The position numbers were made by a program, and so were the translations under genes. A DNA stretch of 64,000 bases. Source: Spongiihabitans sp965206355 (lineage in GTDB: Bacteria; Pseudomonadota; Gammaproteobacteria; Arenicellales; Poriferihabitantaceae). This document shows, one piece after another, positions 52,810 to 61,710 of this stretch; position 1 is the first letter of the stretch; every line of letters begins with the position of its first letter. Location of the stretch: NCBI GenBank assembly GCA_965206355.1, contig OZ242212.1, positions 1,426,001 to 1,490,000 of the forward strand, read 5' to 3'. The notes beneath the pieces were generated by a model, which made no database searches, had not been told where the DNA came from, and saw only the letters and a program-made list of their open reading frames with translations.

Positions 52810-54093
52810 GTGGCGTATATATTGTTGGCAATCATACCGGTATTTGCCGCTGTCGATGGTGAAACCGCTTTTGTATTGAACACTTTTTCCTTTCTGTTCA
52901 ATGGTGCTTTGGTAATGTGGATGGCTGCCGGTTTTGCTATGCTGGAAAGTGGTTTGGTTCGTGCCAAAAATACAGCGACCATCTGTCTTAAAAATATCGC
53001 CTTATACTCAATCGCCGGGCTGACATTTTATCTTGTTGGCTATAACTTGATGTATCTTGATGTCACAGGTTATGTCGGCACTTTTAATCTTTTTTGGCGT
53101 GCGGATGATGCGGTAGCTCTCGCTGGAAGTTTTGAGGATGGAAGCTATTCCGCCTCATCGGACTGGTTTTTCCAAATGGTTTTCGTGGCAACAGCAGCTT
53201 CTATCGTCTCCGGAGCTCTCGCCGAACGGACTAAACTTTGGTCATTCCTCGCTTTTGTTGTTCTGCTAACGTCGATTATCTATCCGATCCAGGGATCATG
53301 GGTTTGGGGCGGTGGTTGGCTTGATGTGCTGGGTTTTTCCGACTATGCCGGCTCAACACTGGTGCATTCGGTCGGTGGCTGGGCAGCACTTTCCGGCGCC
53401 TTGATTCTCGGTGCGCGGCGCGGAAAATATATGAGTGATGGTGGCGTGCATCCGATGCCGGGTGCAAATCTGCCACTGGCAACGCTCGGTACCTTTATTT
53501 CATGGATCGGCTGGTTCGGCTTTAATGGTGGTTCAGTACTCGCTCTTGGCTCGGCTGCGAGTGCCATCGAGATGGCGAATGTTTTTGCCAATACAAATAT
53601 GGCAGCGGTTGGCGGTGTTCTGGCAGCTATGATTTTGACTCAGATTCTGTATAAGAAGGTCGATCTGACTATGGCATTGAACGGAGCTATCGCCGGTCTT
53701 GTTTCAATCACAGCAGAGCCAGCAGACCCGACTATGGGCATGGCGGCGCTGATTGGGGCGGTTGGAGGCGTTATTGTTGTTGTCGCTGTCCCGTTCCTTG
53801 ATAAACTCAAAATTGATGATGTTGTCGGTGCGATTTCCGCCCACCTATTCGCTGGCATCTGGGGAACATTGGCGGTGGCAGTCTCGGACACTGAAGCCAG
53901 TTTTGTCACGCAGTTGATAGGTGTTGTCTCAATCGGTGTATTCACTTTCGTCATGAGCACGATATTCTGGCTCATCCTCAAGTTTACGGTGGGGATTCGG
54001 GTTGATCAGGCAACAAAAGAAACCGGTCTTGATAAAGCAGAGTTGGGTCTGGAAGCCTATCCTGAGTTCGGTCACGGGTCGCAGACCCGCTGA
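52810..54093 (+). CDS. amtB: Ammonium transporter
   Basis: 427 aa with a GTG start and a short signal-like N-terminus before DGETAFVLNTFSFLFNGALV. Eleven transmembrane helices are expected. The twin pore histidines are in STLVHSVGGWAALSG and SAHLFAGIWGT, and the family signature FISWIGWFGFNGGS is present. The regulator gene glnK, usually adjacent, is absent. It lies 108 bp after betA on the same strand, so it may belong to a nitrogen-release function, though this is inferred. Confidence 0.94.
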   Translation: MAYILLAIIPVFAAVDGETAFVLNTFSFLFNGALVMWMAAGFAMLESGLVRAKNTATICLKNIALYSIAGLTFYLVGYNLMYLDVTGYVGTFNLFWRADDAVALAGSFEDGSYSASSDWFFQMVFVATAASIVSGALAERTKLWSFLAFVVLLTSIIYPIQGSWVWGGGWLDVLGFSDYAGSTLVHSVGGWAALSGALILGARRGKYMSDGGVHPMPGANLPLATLGTFISWIGWFGFNGGSVLALGSAASAIEMANVFANTNMAAVGGVLAAMILTQILYKKVDLTMALNGAIAGLVSITAEPADPTMGMAALIGAVGGVIVVVAVPFLDKLKIDDVVGAISAHLFAGIWGTLAVAVSDTEASFVTQLIGVVSIGVFTFVMSTIFWLILKFTVGIRVDQATKETGLDKAELGLEAYPEFGHGSQTR

Positions 54094-54126
54094 GGCTTAT
54101 CCGTTAGCCGATGTTGAGCTTTTGAA

Positions 54127-54771
54127 TTATGTGGTTTCGGCAAGAACGGTAATTTGCTCATTGATCGCATTTAGCATGACTTCAGCATCCGTATAATCAA
54201 CCTTAATGCGCTGCTCACTATTGTTGACTATCAGTATTAAGCTTGGGAATTCGTACACCCCGAGCTTTTTTCTGAAATCAATTTCATCGGCTAAAATCTG
54301 TCGGGTTGCGCTTGCATGTAGAGTCGTTTCAAATGTATCAGAATCAAGTCCTATGGATGTAGCTAAATCAATCAATGTCGAATCGTCCGAAGGGTTTTTT
54401 GCATGCAGATAATACGCCCTTTGAATAGCGTGTGTCATTTCATCATCATATTCCATTCCGTGTTGTCTCGCAGCAATCACCCCTCGACACGCCGGATAGG
54501 TTGAGCGTTTCGGCGTACACTTGCTCCAAAAATCAAAATTGAACTCTGTTCCGGGTATTTTCTCTTGAATAGTACGCCAGGCTTGTTGCAAACGCTGTCG
54601 CATCTCTTCGGGCATAGGCTCATCCGTATCAACGGCTAACCCACCGAGCACGTGAGACACCCCGATATTTGTCGGCAACAAAGCCAGAAGCTGTTGCATA
54701 GCAGGTCTAAACCCCCAGCACCAACTACACATTGGGTCATGTATATAAATTAGTTTCGGGTTTTTCATCAT
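54127..54771 (-). CDS. DsbA-family protein (thioredoxin-fold oxidoreductase-like)
   Basis: 214 aa, no signal peptide. The CxxC active site is C15-S-W-C18 in HDPMCSWCWGF, followed by the DsbA helical insert and a terminal strand region with the cis-Pro segment GVYEFPSLIL. It resembles cytoplasmic FrnE/2-hydroxychromene-2-carboxylate isomerase-like proteins more than periplasmic DsbA. Role unknown. Confidence 0.85.
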   Translation of the reverse strand: MMKNPKLIYIHDPMCSWCWGFRPAMQQLLALLPTNIGVSHVLGGLAVDTDEPMPEEMRQRLQQAWRTIQEKIPGTEFNFDFWSKCTPKRSTYPACRGVIAARQHGMEYDDEMTHAIQRAYYLHAKNPSDDSTLIDLATSIGLDSDTFETTLHASATRQILADEIDFRKKLGVYEFPSLILIVNNSEQRIKVDYTDAEVMLNAINEQITVLAETT

Positions 54772-55076
54772 GTTATTTTTGCGTTACAGCATTATACCCA
54801 GAGAAAAACACCGATGGCAAACAATACGGATAGTTAATAGTGGCAACAACAACGGTGGACCGAATAATCCTAGCCATATCAGGTGAATAATTGCACCGCC
54901 GAGGATTGATATAAATAATCAGTCACCACGGGTTGTCTCTAAACCTAAAATACCCTTGTGGAGGTTGCCGCCGGGGGCTACTTTTTCCCATATTCCCATC
55001 GCTACAGTGCCAGTGCGATTAACAAAAAAACGTGGCGGCCGGCCAAGTCCACGCCATCCAGGATAAATTAAACATT
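54772..55076. other. Intergenic stretch without a recognised gene
   Basis: About 300 bp between the DsbA-like gene and MITE copy 8. No intact frame; a moderately GC-rich part near 54960-55050 shows no family match. It may be more decayed sequence belonging to the glycerol locus next to it. Confidence 0.35.
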
Positions 55077-55215
55077 GAGACCTTTGCACGGAAGATGATT
55101 TCGCTTTCAGGCAAGGCAAAAACGCACGGAATGAGGGAGTTTATGTTTATAAATGACCGATTGAGTACGATTTTAACGCAGTATGCAGGTGAAATGGCTT
55201 TCGTGCAAAGGTCTC
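55077..55215 (+). mobile_element. MITE copy 8 (139 bp, short class)
   Basis: Complete copy with intact termini. ACATT flanks both sides, a 5 bp duplication. It lies 32 bp after the end of the decayed ABC permease gene. Confidence 0.93.
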
Positions 55216-55247
55216 ACATTATATTTTTTTCGATGTATCCGTCATAT

Positions 55248-55920
55248 TCAAACTCGACCCAGGGCAAAACCTTTGGCAATATGATTGCGTGCAAACCAGA
55301 TGACGATGGCACCCGGAATGATTGTCAGGGTGCCAGCCGCTGTCAGTAGTTCAAGGTCATACCCAGAAGCACTTGCGGTGCGGGTCATGGTGGCGGTGAT
55401 GGGTTTGGCGGCTACCGAAGTGAGCGTTTTTGCTGGCAGTAATTCGGCCCAGGAAAACATGAAGCGGAAAAAGCGGCAACACCAATTCCTGCAACGGTGG
55501 CTGGAATAAAAATGCGGATGAAGAATACCGGAAACGAGTAGCCGTCAATAAAAGCAGTTTCATCCAGTTCTTTCGGTACGCCAGACATAAATCCTCCCAG
55601 AATCACACTGCCAGTGGGATGTTGAATAAACAATGAGCCAACGCTACGGCAAGTGGTGTGTCGAATAAGCCGATTGAGGAGTACAACTGGAAAAAGGGCA
55701 GGCAAACGCTGCTGGTGGTACCATGCGATTGGTCAATAACCAGAAAAACAGCTGTTTGTCACCAAAGGAAACGGTAGCATGAAAAGGCATAAGCGGCTGG
55801 TAAAGCGAAGCTGACTGAAATCAAGCTGTTGAGTAAGACATAGCGGAATGATGTATTAAATACGACCAGTACAACTACAGGCAGAACCATCAACCAGGCT
55901 TTGTGATTAGTGGTGCGATG
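55248..55920 (-). pseudogene. Carbohydrate/glycerol ABC transporter permease (MalG/UgpE/GlpQ type), multiply frameshifted
   Basis: Successive fragments in different frames read as one permease: NHKAWLMVLPVVVLVVFNTSF and VLLNSLISVSFALPAAYAFS, then LFFWLLTNRMVPPAA, PFFQLYSS, FDTPLAVALAHCLFNIPLAV, the EAA-loop GVPKELDETAFIDGYSFPVFF, and finally SASGYDLELLTAAGTLTIIPGA with the C-terminus HIAKGFALGRV. At least four single-base frameshifts are needed to join them. This is the second permease of a sugar or glycerol ABC importer. Together with the adjoining glpD remnant, the GlpQ glycerol permease is the best guess. It is not functional. Confidence 0.75.
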
Positions 55921-55929
55921 TGGTTGATG

Positions 55930-56820
55930 CTACTTCAAGATACCGATGACACCGAATTCAGCAGTAAGCCAGTGCTCAAGTATCGCCACCTGATCGGGGG
56001 TGAATTTAAGTCCTAGCTTGGAACGCCGCCATAATATATCCTCGGCACTGCTTGCCCATTCGTGCTGAATCAAATAAGTTACCTCAATCTGATACAGATT
56101 ATGACCAAAGTGCCTGCCCATATCCGTAATGCTACTGACCGCGCTGAGCATATCCATTACATCGCTCCCATAGGCGGATAGGTAGCGCGATAATAGTAAT
56201 GTGGGTAAAAAGGGATAGGATTGGCTTAGCGCGTTAGCGGTTTTATCGGTTTCAGTGCGTGCTATTGCCCCACCGGGTAGCAGCGCGGTTGCAGTCCATG
56301 GCGATTTAATGTTGGGGAAATAGGGCGTTAATTGCGCCAGCGTTGCCTCAGCCAGATGGCGGAATGTGGTCGGCTTGCCACCGTAAATAGTAATCATCGG
56401 CGACAAATTCGCGCCTACATCAAGATGGATGACATAATCACGGGTAATAGCCCGCAGATTTTCTTGCTCGGCGATAAGCTACGTTTGCCACCAATAAAAT
56501 CATACAGAAATAACCCGATGCGAATCAACCGCGTCAATCGCAACCTCGGATGCTACGGCAAAATAAATCGTATCGGTTTAATCAGGGGTGGTGCGCTTTT
56601 CAACAGCGTCTCCCGTTCCTGCAAGGCTTCCCGTACCAGTTTGAATTCATATTGTTCAAGGTAACGTAAACCACCGTGAATCAGTTTTGTGCTGGCTGAA
56701 GAAGTGCCGCCACTGATGTCGCCTTGTTCATATAAAAATACCTTCAGCCCACGACCAGCGGCATCTCGGGCAATGCCACAGCCATTGCGCCGATAACAGC
56801 TATGTCATAGATATCGCTAC
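55930..56820 (-). pseudogene. glpD: Glycerol-3-phosphate dehydrogenase (glpD) remnant
   Basis: The N-terminal FAD-binding region (YDIAVIGG, GCGIARDAAGRGLKVFLYEQGD, SGGTSSASTKLIHGGLRYLEQ) is followed by a frameshifted segment ending IGLFLYDFIGG. It then jumps to the C-terminal part (TIYGGKPTTFRHLAEATL, EWASSAEDILWRRSKLGL). Roughly the middle 200 or more residues are missing, and at least two frameshifts disrupt the rest. The intact enzyme would oxidise glycerol-3-phosphate to dihydroxyacetone phosphate at the membrane. It stands directly beside the decayed ABC permease, so a whole glp locus is being lost. Confidence 0.8.
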
Positions 56821-57009
56821 ACCGTTGCCAATCACTGGGTTAATCACTCGCGGTTAATCACTGGCAGGTTCGGCAATTTTTACCATCACTTCATGCTGTT
56901 GGCAGTGTTCAAGGAAACGGAGGGTAGATTCAGTTTCATTTGCTTTTCCTCGTTTTTTGACGTTTATAAAGGCAGAGCAGTCTGGCAATCAATATTTTCA
57001 CTATCAAGT

Positions 57010-57148
57010 GAGACCTTTGCACGAAAGCCATTTCACCTGCATGCTGCGTTAAAATCGTACTCAATCGGTCATTTATAAGCATAAACTCCCTCATTCCGTG
57101 CGTTTTTGCCTTGCCTGAAAGCGAAATCATCTTCCGTGCAAAGGTCTC
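57010..57148 (-). mobile_element. MITE copy 9 (139 bp, short class)
   Basis: Complete copy with intact termini. CAAGT flanks both sides, a 5 bp duplication. It lies upstream of the glpD remnant and downstream of moeA. Confidence 0.93.
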
Positions 57149-57294
57149 CAAGTATAAAACGCTCAAAATAACATGACAAACTTGAAATAGTGAAAAGCTA
57201 ATGCGTATTACTCCCCATTCTAATGTATTGTCTAGGGTGTCCTTTATCCTTTTGGGGTCATACTTACGACTGCTGGATGCTGGAAGCAGCCCGT

Positions 57295-58572
57295 TTAGTC
57301 AATGAGCTGTACATTCACCCAATCACCTGCTTTTGCGCCTGTTGATTCATCGGCTAAAATGATATAACAGTTAGCACGGCTCATGGAGCTTAAAATTCCT
57401 GAACCTTGTTCGCCGGTCGAGCGAACTGTGGTTTCGCCGTTTTCATCCAAAGACAGTAGTCCGCGTTGATATTCCATGCGACCGGGGCGTTTTTTTAAGT
57501 CACTGAGAGTTCTGGCTTTTAGTAGTAGCGGGGCATTGAACTGCTCACCGCATAATTGCTTAATGGCTGCCTTGACAAAAATTTGGAACGTTACCATGAC
57601 CGATACCGGATTGCCCGGTAGTCCAAAAAACAGACAGTGGTTTAACTTGCCAAACGACATTGGACGGCCTGGCTTTATCGCAATTTTCCAGAAGCTGATT
57701 TCTCCTAAATCAGCGAGAATTTGTTTGATATAATCGGCATCACCGACTGACGCACCGGCAGTGGTAATGATCATATCGGCATCTTCGGCAGCGGTTTTAA
57801 GTACCTTTGCAATCGCATCGGGGTCATCTTTGACGATGCCTAAATCACATTGCTCTACATTAAGCGCACTTAACATAGCGTGCAGGGTATAACGATTGGA
57901 GTCGTAAACCTCACCTGTTTTAAGCGGGCTGCCAACCGATCTGAGTTCGTCGCCGTTAGAGAAATAGGCGATTTTGGGGCGACGAAAAACGTTAATTTCC
58001 TGCATACCTAAAGAGGCGGCTAATCCCAACTGGGATGCTGCCAATCTGCTACCCTTGGTGATGACGATGTCGCCCGCTTTAATATCCTCTCCGGCATAGC
58101 GCACGTTAGCACCGGGTTTGTCACCAGCCGGAATGAGCACATTATCAGCAACACACTTCACTCGTTCCTGAATCACCACTGTATCGGTCGCATCGGGCAT
58201 CACAGCACCCGTCATAATACGAACGCATTGACCGGCTTCCACCCGCCCATGATAGGGTGCGCCGGCAAATGCAGTGCCCACTAATTTGAAGTTTTTGGCG
58301 TTGTCACTGGCGTTGCCATGTGGCAGGGCATCGCTATTGAGTGCATAGCCATCCATAGCCGAATTGGTATGATTGGGGACAGCACATGCGCTGATTACAT
58401 CCTCTGCCGTTACTCTGCCTAATGCCGAATATACGCCGACCGTTTGTTGATCAGTAATCGGCATAATTGTTTGACGAATATAGGCTGTTGCTTGTGCCAC
58501 GGTTATGGCATTAGGATCGAAATCACATGAAATCGGATTGTGCTCTGTCATCACCGTTGATGTGCTTGTCAT
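57295..58572 (-). CDS. moeA: Molybdopterin molybdenumtransferase
   Basis: 425 aa. The N-terminal MoeA segment AQATAYIRQTIMPI and GRVTAEDV leads into the PNHTNSAMDGYAL and GTAFAGAPYHGRVEAGQCVRIMTGAVMPDATDTVVIQE blocks. Then comes the MoCF-fold segment DMIITTAGASVGDADYIK and a C-terminal domain IV. It inserts molybdate into adenylylated molybdopterin. It overlaps the moaC stop by 4 bp (ATGA), so the two are co-translated. Confidence 0.95.
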   Translation of the reverse strand: MTSTSTVMTEHNPISCDFDPNAITVAQATAYIRQTIMPITDQQTVGVYSALGRVTAEDVISACAVPNHTNSAMDGYALNSDALPHGNASDNAKNFKLVGTAFAGAPYHGRVEAGQCVRIMTGAVMPDATDTVVIQERVKCVADNVLIPAGDKPGANVRYAGEDIKAGDIVITKGSRLAASQLGLAASLGMQEINVFRRPKIAYFSNGDELRSVGSPLKTGEVYDSNRYTLHAMLSALNVEQCDLGIVKDDPDAIAKVLKTAAEDADMIITTAGASVGDADYIKQILADLGEISFWKIAIKPGRPMSFGKLNHCLFFGLPGNPVSVMVTFQIFVKAAIKQLCGEQFNAPLLLKARTLSDLKKRPGRMEYQRGLLSLDENGETTVRSTGEQGSGILSSMSRANCYIILADESTGAKAGDWVNVQLID

Positions 58573-59084
58573 CGATGCGTATCGGGCATCTGTTTTGTGG
58601 GTTGCCTGTTCCAGTCAGCCGATTTCCCACCTGATTTATGCAACAGTCGAATCATCTGCATCTGCATACCACGATCCACTGCCTTGCACATATCGTATAT
58701 CGTCAACAAGGCAATCTGAACCGCCGTCAGTGCTTCCATTTCAACACCGGTACGTTCGGTGGTCGCGGTGCTCGCGCTACATATAATGGTGGCGTTTTCT
58801 GCGTCAATATCGAACTCAATAGCGATTCTGGTTAGCATGATGGGATGGCAAAGCGGTATCAGTTCGGCGGTGCGTTTCGCTGCCATAATACCGGCTATGC
58901 GGGCAATGGCGAGTACGTCGCCTTTGCGATGACTGCCCTCTCGGATCATGGCAAGGGTGTTATTATCCATACTAATGCGTCCTTCTGCCACGGCTTGGCG
59001 CTGAGTCGGTTGTTTTTCACCGACATCAACCATACGGGCTTCGCCTTGTTCATTGAAGTGTGTTAATGTGCCTTTCATGTCCAT
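58569..59084 (-). CDS. moaC: Cyclic pyranopterin monophosphate synthase
   Basis: 171 aa. Family motifs are MVDVGEKQPTQRQAVAEGRI, KRTAELIPLCHPIMLT and TGVEMEALTAVQIALLTIYDMCKAVDRGM, including the conserved DMCK. It catalyses the second half of the first step of molybdenum cofactor synthesis with MoaA, which is not in the window. It leads moeA, overlapping by 4 bp. Confidence 0.96.
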   Translation of the reverse strand: MDMKGTLTHFNEQGEARMVDVGEKQPTQRQAVAEGRISMDNNTLAMIREGSHRKGDVLAIARIAGIMAAKRTAELIPLCHPIMLTRIAIEFDIDAENATIICSASTATTERTGVEMEALTAVQIALLTIYDMCKAVDRGMQMQMIRLLHKSGGKSADWNRQPTKQMPDTHR

Positions 59085-59176
59085 TCATGGTTGTGTTGAT
59101 TGGTAGTGTGTTATAGCGTCTGTTTGTGTTAGATTGCAGACAACAATGATACGGTATTGTAGCCGGATAACATTAT

Positions 59177-59315
59177 GAGACCTTTGCACGAAAGCCATTT
59201 CACCTGCATGCTGCGTTAAAAACGTACTCAATCGGTCATTTATAAGCATAAACTCCCTCATTCCGTGCGTTTTTGCCTTACCTGAAAGCGAAATCATCTT
59301 CCGTGCAAAGGTCTC
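59177..59315 (-). mobile_element. MITE copy 10 (139 bp, short class)
   Basis: Complete copy with intact termini. ATTAT flanks both sides, a 5 bp duplication. It lies in the divergent spacer between moaC and the antiporter gene, so it separates their two promoter regions. Confidence 0.93.
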
Positions 59316-59427
59316 ATTATAACTGTTTTAGCGATCTTGATTGCGCAGTATTTGCAATATGGCTGGCAGTTGCGTCAAAATTCAGATTAAAATACGGTCC
59401 ATCATATCCGGTCAATGAGAATCAACC

Positions 59428-60597
59428 GTGTCTAGCGATTCAATCCTATTTTCAATATTTCTGATTTTCAGTGGTGCGGCGTTGTTAGCGACTGCCGCAC
59501 TTTATATGCGTCAGGCAATGCTGGTTGCCTATCTTGTTCTTGGTGCAATGCTCGGGCCCTGGGGCTTCGCTCTGGTTACCGATGCACAGTTGATTCAGGA
59601 CATCGCCAGAATTGGAATCATCTTTTTACTGTTTTTGCTGGGGCTTAATCTATCGCCACAAAAACTATTCCAGCTCATCAGAGAAACCACGTTGGTCACC
59701 GTGTTTTGTACACTCGCATTCAGCAGCATTGCCAGTCTTGTTGCTTGGGGATTTGGCTTTAATCTGATTGATATTGTTGTCATTGGTGTCGCCGCTTCTT
59801 TTTCCAGCACGATAATAGGGTTAAAACTTTTACCCACTACGATTTTGCATCATCGCCATACCGGCGAAGTCATCATCAGCATTCTGCTACTTCAGGATTT
59901 GATTGCTATTATTGCTATGCTGGTTATTCAGGGATATGGGCAAGGACAGTTTCCAGCGATAGAGATTGCCCGTCTGTTTTTGGCATTACCCGCACTTGGG
60001 GTGATCGCATGGCTTGGGCATCGCTATATTGTTCTTAAACTGTTTCTTAAATTTGATCGTATTCAGGAATATGTGTTTTTGCTAACGATAGGCTGGTGTC
60101 TGGGTATTGCCGAGCTTGCTGAGTGGATGGGATTGTCCTATGAGATAGGCGCATTTGCCGCCGGCGTTGCTATTGCCTCAAGTCCCATAGCAGCGCATAT
60201 CGCCAGCAGTTTCCAGCCTATTCGGGATTTTTTTCTGGTGATGTTTTTCTTTGGGCTGGGCGCAGGTTTCGACCTTTCGGCAGCCGCCACGGTCGTTGTT
60301 CCAGCGACCCTGATGGCAATGGCACTGCTCATCATTAAACCGATGGTGTTCCGATTCTTGCTGGTAAAACAATCCGAATCCAATGCGCTTGCTTGGGAGA
60401 CCGGTGTCCGCCTCGGTCAACTGAGCGAGTTCTCTCTATTGGTTGTTTTTGTTGCCCGACAAAACGCTCTGATTTCCTTGCAAGCGTTATACTTGGTGCA
60501 ACTGGCAACCATGATTAGCTTTGTTATTTCTGCTTACTGGATTGTCGGTAAATATCCAACCCCGATTGCTACGAATGATCGTTTGCGGCGGGATTAG
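59428..60597 (+). CDS. Cation:proton antiporter (CPA2/KefB-like, membrane part only)
   Basis: 389 aa from a GTG start, about eleven to twelve transmembrane helices. The CPA2 family segment ARIGIIFLLFLLGLNLSPQKLF and the later GVAASFSSTIIGLKLL, LLQDLIAI and YEIGAFAAGVAIASSPIAAHI are present. Unlike KefB/KefC, no C-terminal RCK domain follows, so gating by nucleotides is not expected. It probably exchanges K+ or Na+ for H+. Confidence 0.88.
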   Translation: MSSDSILFSIFLIFSGAALLATAALYMRQAMLVAYLVLGAMLGPWGFALVTDAQLIQDIARIGIIFLLFLLGLNLSPQKLFQLIRETTLVTVFCTLAFSSIASLVAWGFGFNLIDIVVIGVAASFSSTIIGLKLLPTTILHHRHTGEVIISILLLQDLIAIIAMLVIQGYGQGQFPAIEIARLFLALPALGVIAWLGHRYIVLKLFLKFDRIQEYVFLLTIGWCLGIAELAEWMGLSYEIGAFAAGVAIASSPIAAHIASSFQPIRDFFLVMFFFGLGAGFDLSAAATVVVPATLMAMALLIIKPMVFRFLLVKQSESNALAWETGVRLGQLSEFSLLVVFVARQNALISLQALYLVQLATMISFVISAYWIVGKYPTPIATNDRLRRD

Positions 60598-60628
60598 GTG
60601 ATCTCGGTATAGTCAGCGGCACAGTCAA

Positions 60629-61246
60629 TTATGGCTGTTCGGTATATTCAAACACTTTAATGATGCGCGCTACCCCACGCACACTTTTGGCTATATCGAC
60701 CGCTACTTCAGCCTCTGTCGGGGTGACCAGACCTAACAAGTAAACATTGCTGTGTTCGGTAACGATTTTTACCCTTCTAGCAGACACATTATCGGCACGA
60801 ATGAGTTTGAACTTAACCTTGCTGGTAATGTAGGCATCATTCATTCTGCTGGTCAGATTGGTTTTTCCAGACAGTGCCAGATCGTTGATTACCTTTCTCA
60901 CTTTCCGAGTGCTTACAAATTGCTCGGTTAATGCTTCGGCATGTTGTCGTTGTTGGTCGGTTTGCACCTCTCCAGTCAGTAAGACGATACCGTTAACAGT
61001 GGTTACGCTGATATTAACGGCAGAGCCTAGTTGTTCATCTTTCGAATAGACTTCGCGCAACTGAAATTCCAGTGAATTATCGTCAATAATTCGACCCGCA
61101 GTGCGCTTATCAGGCGCCAAGTTAACCGCTGTTACCGACACTACACCGACAGCAACTGGAATACAGGCAGTCAACAATTCAATAACCAGTAGCAATAAAA
61201 CACCGTAGAAAAGGTGTTTTATTGCGTTTTGTTTGAAGAAGATCAT
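60629..61246 (-). CDS. dolP: BON-domain outer membrane lipoprotein
   Basis: 205 aa. The lipoprotein signal ends at LLTAC (Cys28). Two BON domains follow: residues ~60-120 (AVNISVTTVNGIVLLTGEVQTDQQRQHAEALT) and ~130-200 (DAYITSKVKFKLIRADNVSARRVKIVTEHSNVYLLGLVT). DolP (YraP) supports outer membrane integrity and binds anionic lipids. It lies downstream of yraN and lpoA on the same strand, the enterobacterial order minus diaA. It ends close to the convergent antiporter gene. Confidence 0.9.
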   Translation of the reverse strand: MIFFKQNAIKHLFYGVLLLLVIELLTACIPVAVGVVSVTAVNLAPDKRTAGRIIDDNSLEFQLREVYSKDEQLGSAVNISVTTVNGIVLLTGEVQTDQQRQHAEALTEQFVSTRKVRKVINDLALSGKTNLTSRMNDAYITSKVKFKLIRADNVSARRVKIVTEHSNVYLLGLVTPTEAEVAVDIAKSVRGVARIIKVFEYTEQP

Positions 61247-61350
61247 GTTAATGGACTTATAATGCTTATTTGATTAAGTTGGAGCGCTAGTATATCGCTT
61301 TGTCGGCACTTTTGCCGATAATTTTCAATACCCGCGTTAATCAAGATGCC

Positions 61351-61710
61351 CTAAAAGGCATCGCGTATCCAATGAATGTGGTAATCGGGTAATTCGCCAC
61401 TCACGGCAACCACATCAAATCGACAACCATCGAATTCCATGGATTGATTTTTCTGTAGAAATGTTTCGGCAGTGCATTGCAGTCTTTGTTGTTTATTGGC
61501 ATCAATACTCTGTCCTGCACCACCAAATAAATCATTTTTTCGATAACGTACTTCAACAAAAACCAGATTCTGCTTATCCATCATAATTAAATCAATTTCT
61601 CCATATCGGCAACGATAGTTTTTTTCCATAAACTTCAGTCCATGATCCTGTAAATAGACTCGTGAGGCGGACTCAATCGCTTTGCCACGCTGCAGATGAA
61701 TAGCCATCAA
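61351..61710 (-). CDS. yraN: UPF0102 endonuclease-like protein YraN
   Basis: 119 aa. Conserved blocks GKAIESASRVYLQDHGLKFMEKNYRCRYGEIDLIMMD and LVFVEVRYRKNDLFGGAGQSID show the nuclease-like fold with Glu-x-Asp and Val-Glu-Val. The exact function is unknown. It overlaps lpoA by 4 bp and precedes dolP by 104 bp, consistent with its usual setting. Confidence 0.95.
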   Translation of the reverse strand: MMAIHLQRGKAIESASRVYLQDHGLKFMEKNYRCRYGEIDLIMMDKQNLVFVEVRYRKNDLFGGAGQSIDANKQQRLQCTAETFLQKNQSMEFDGCRFDVVAVSGELPDYHIHWIRDAF

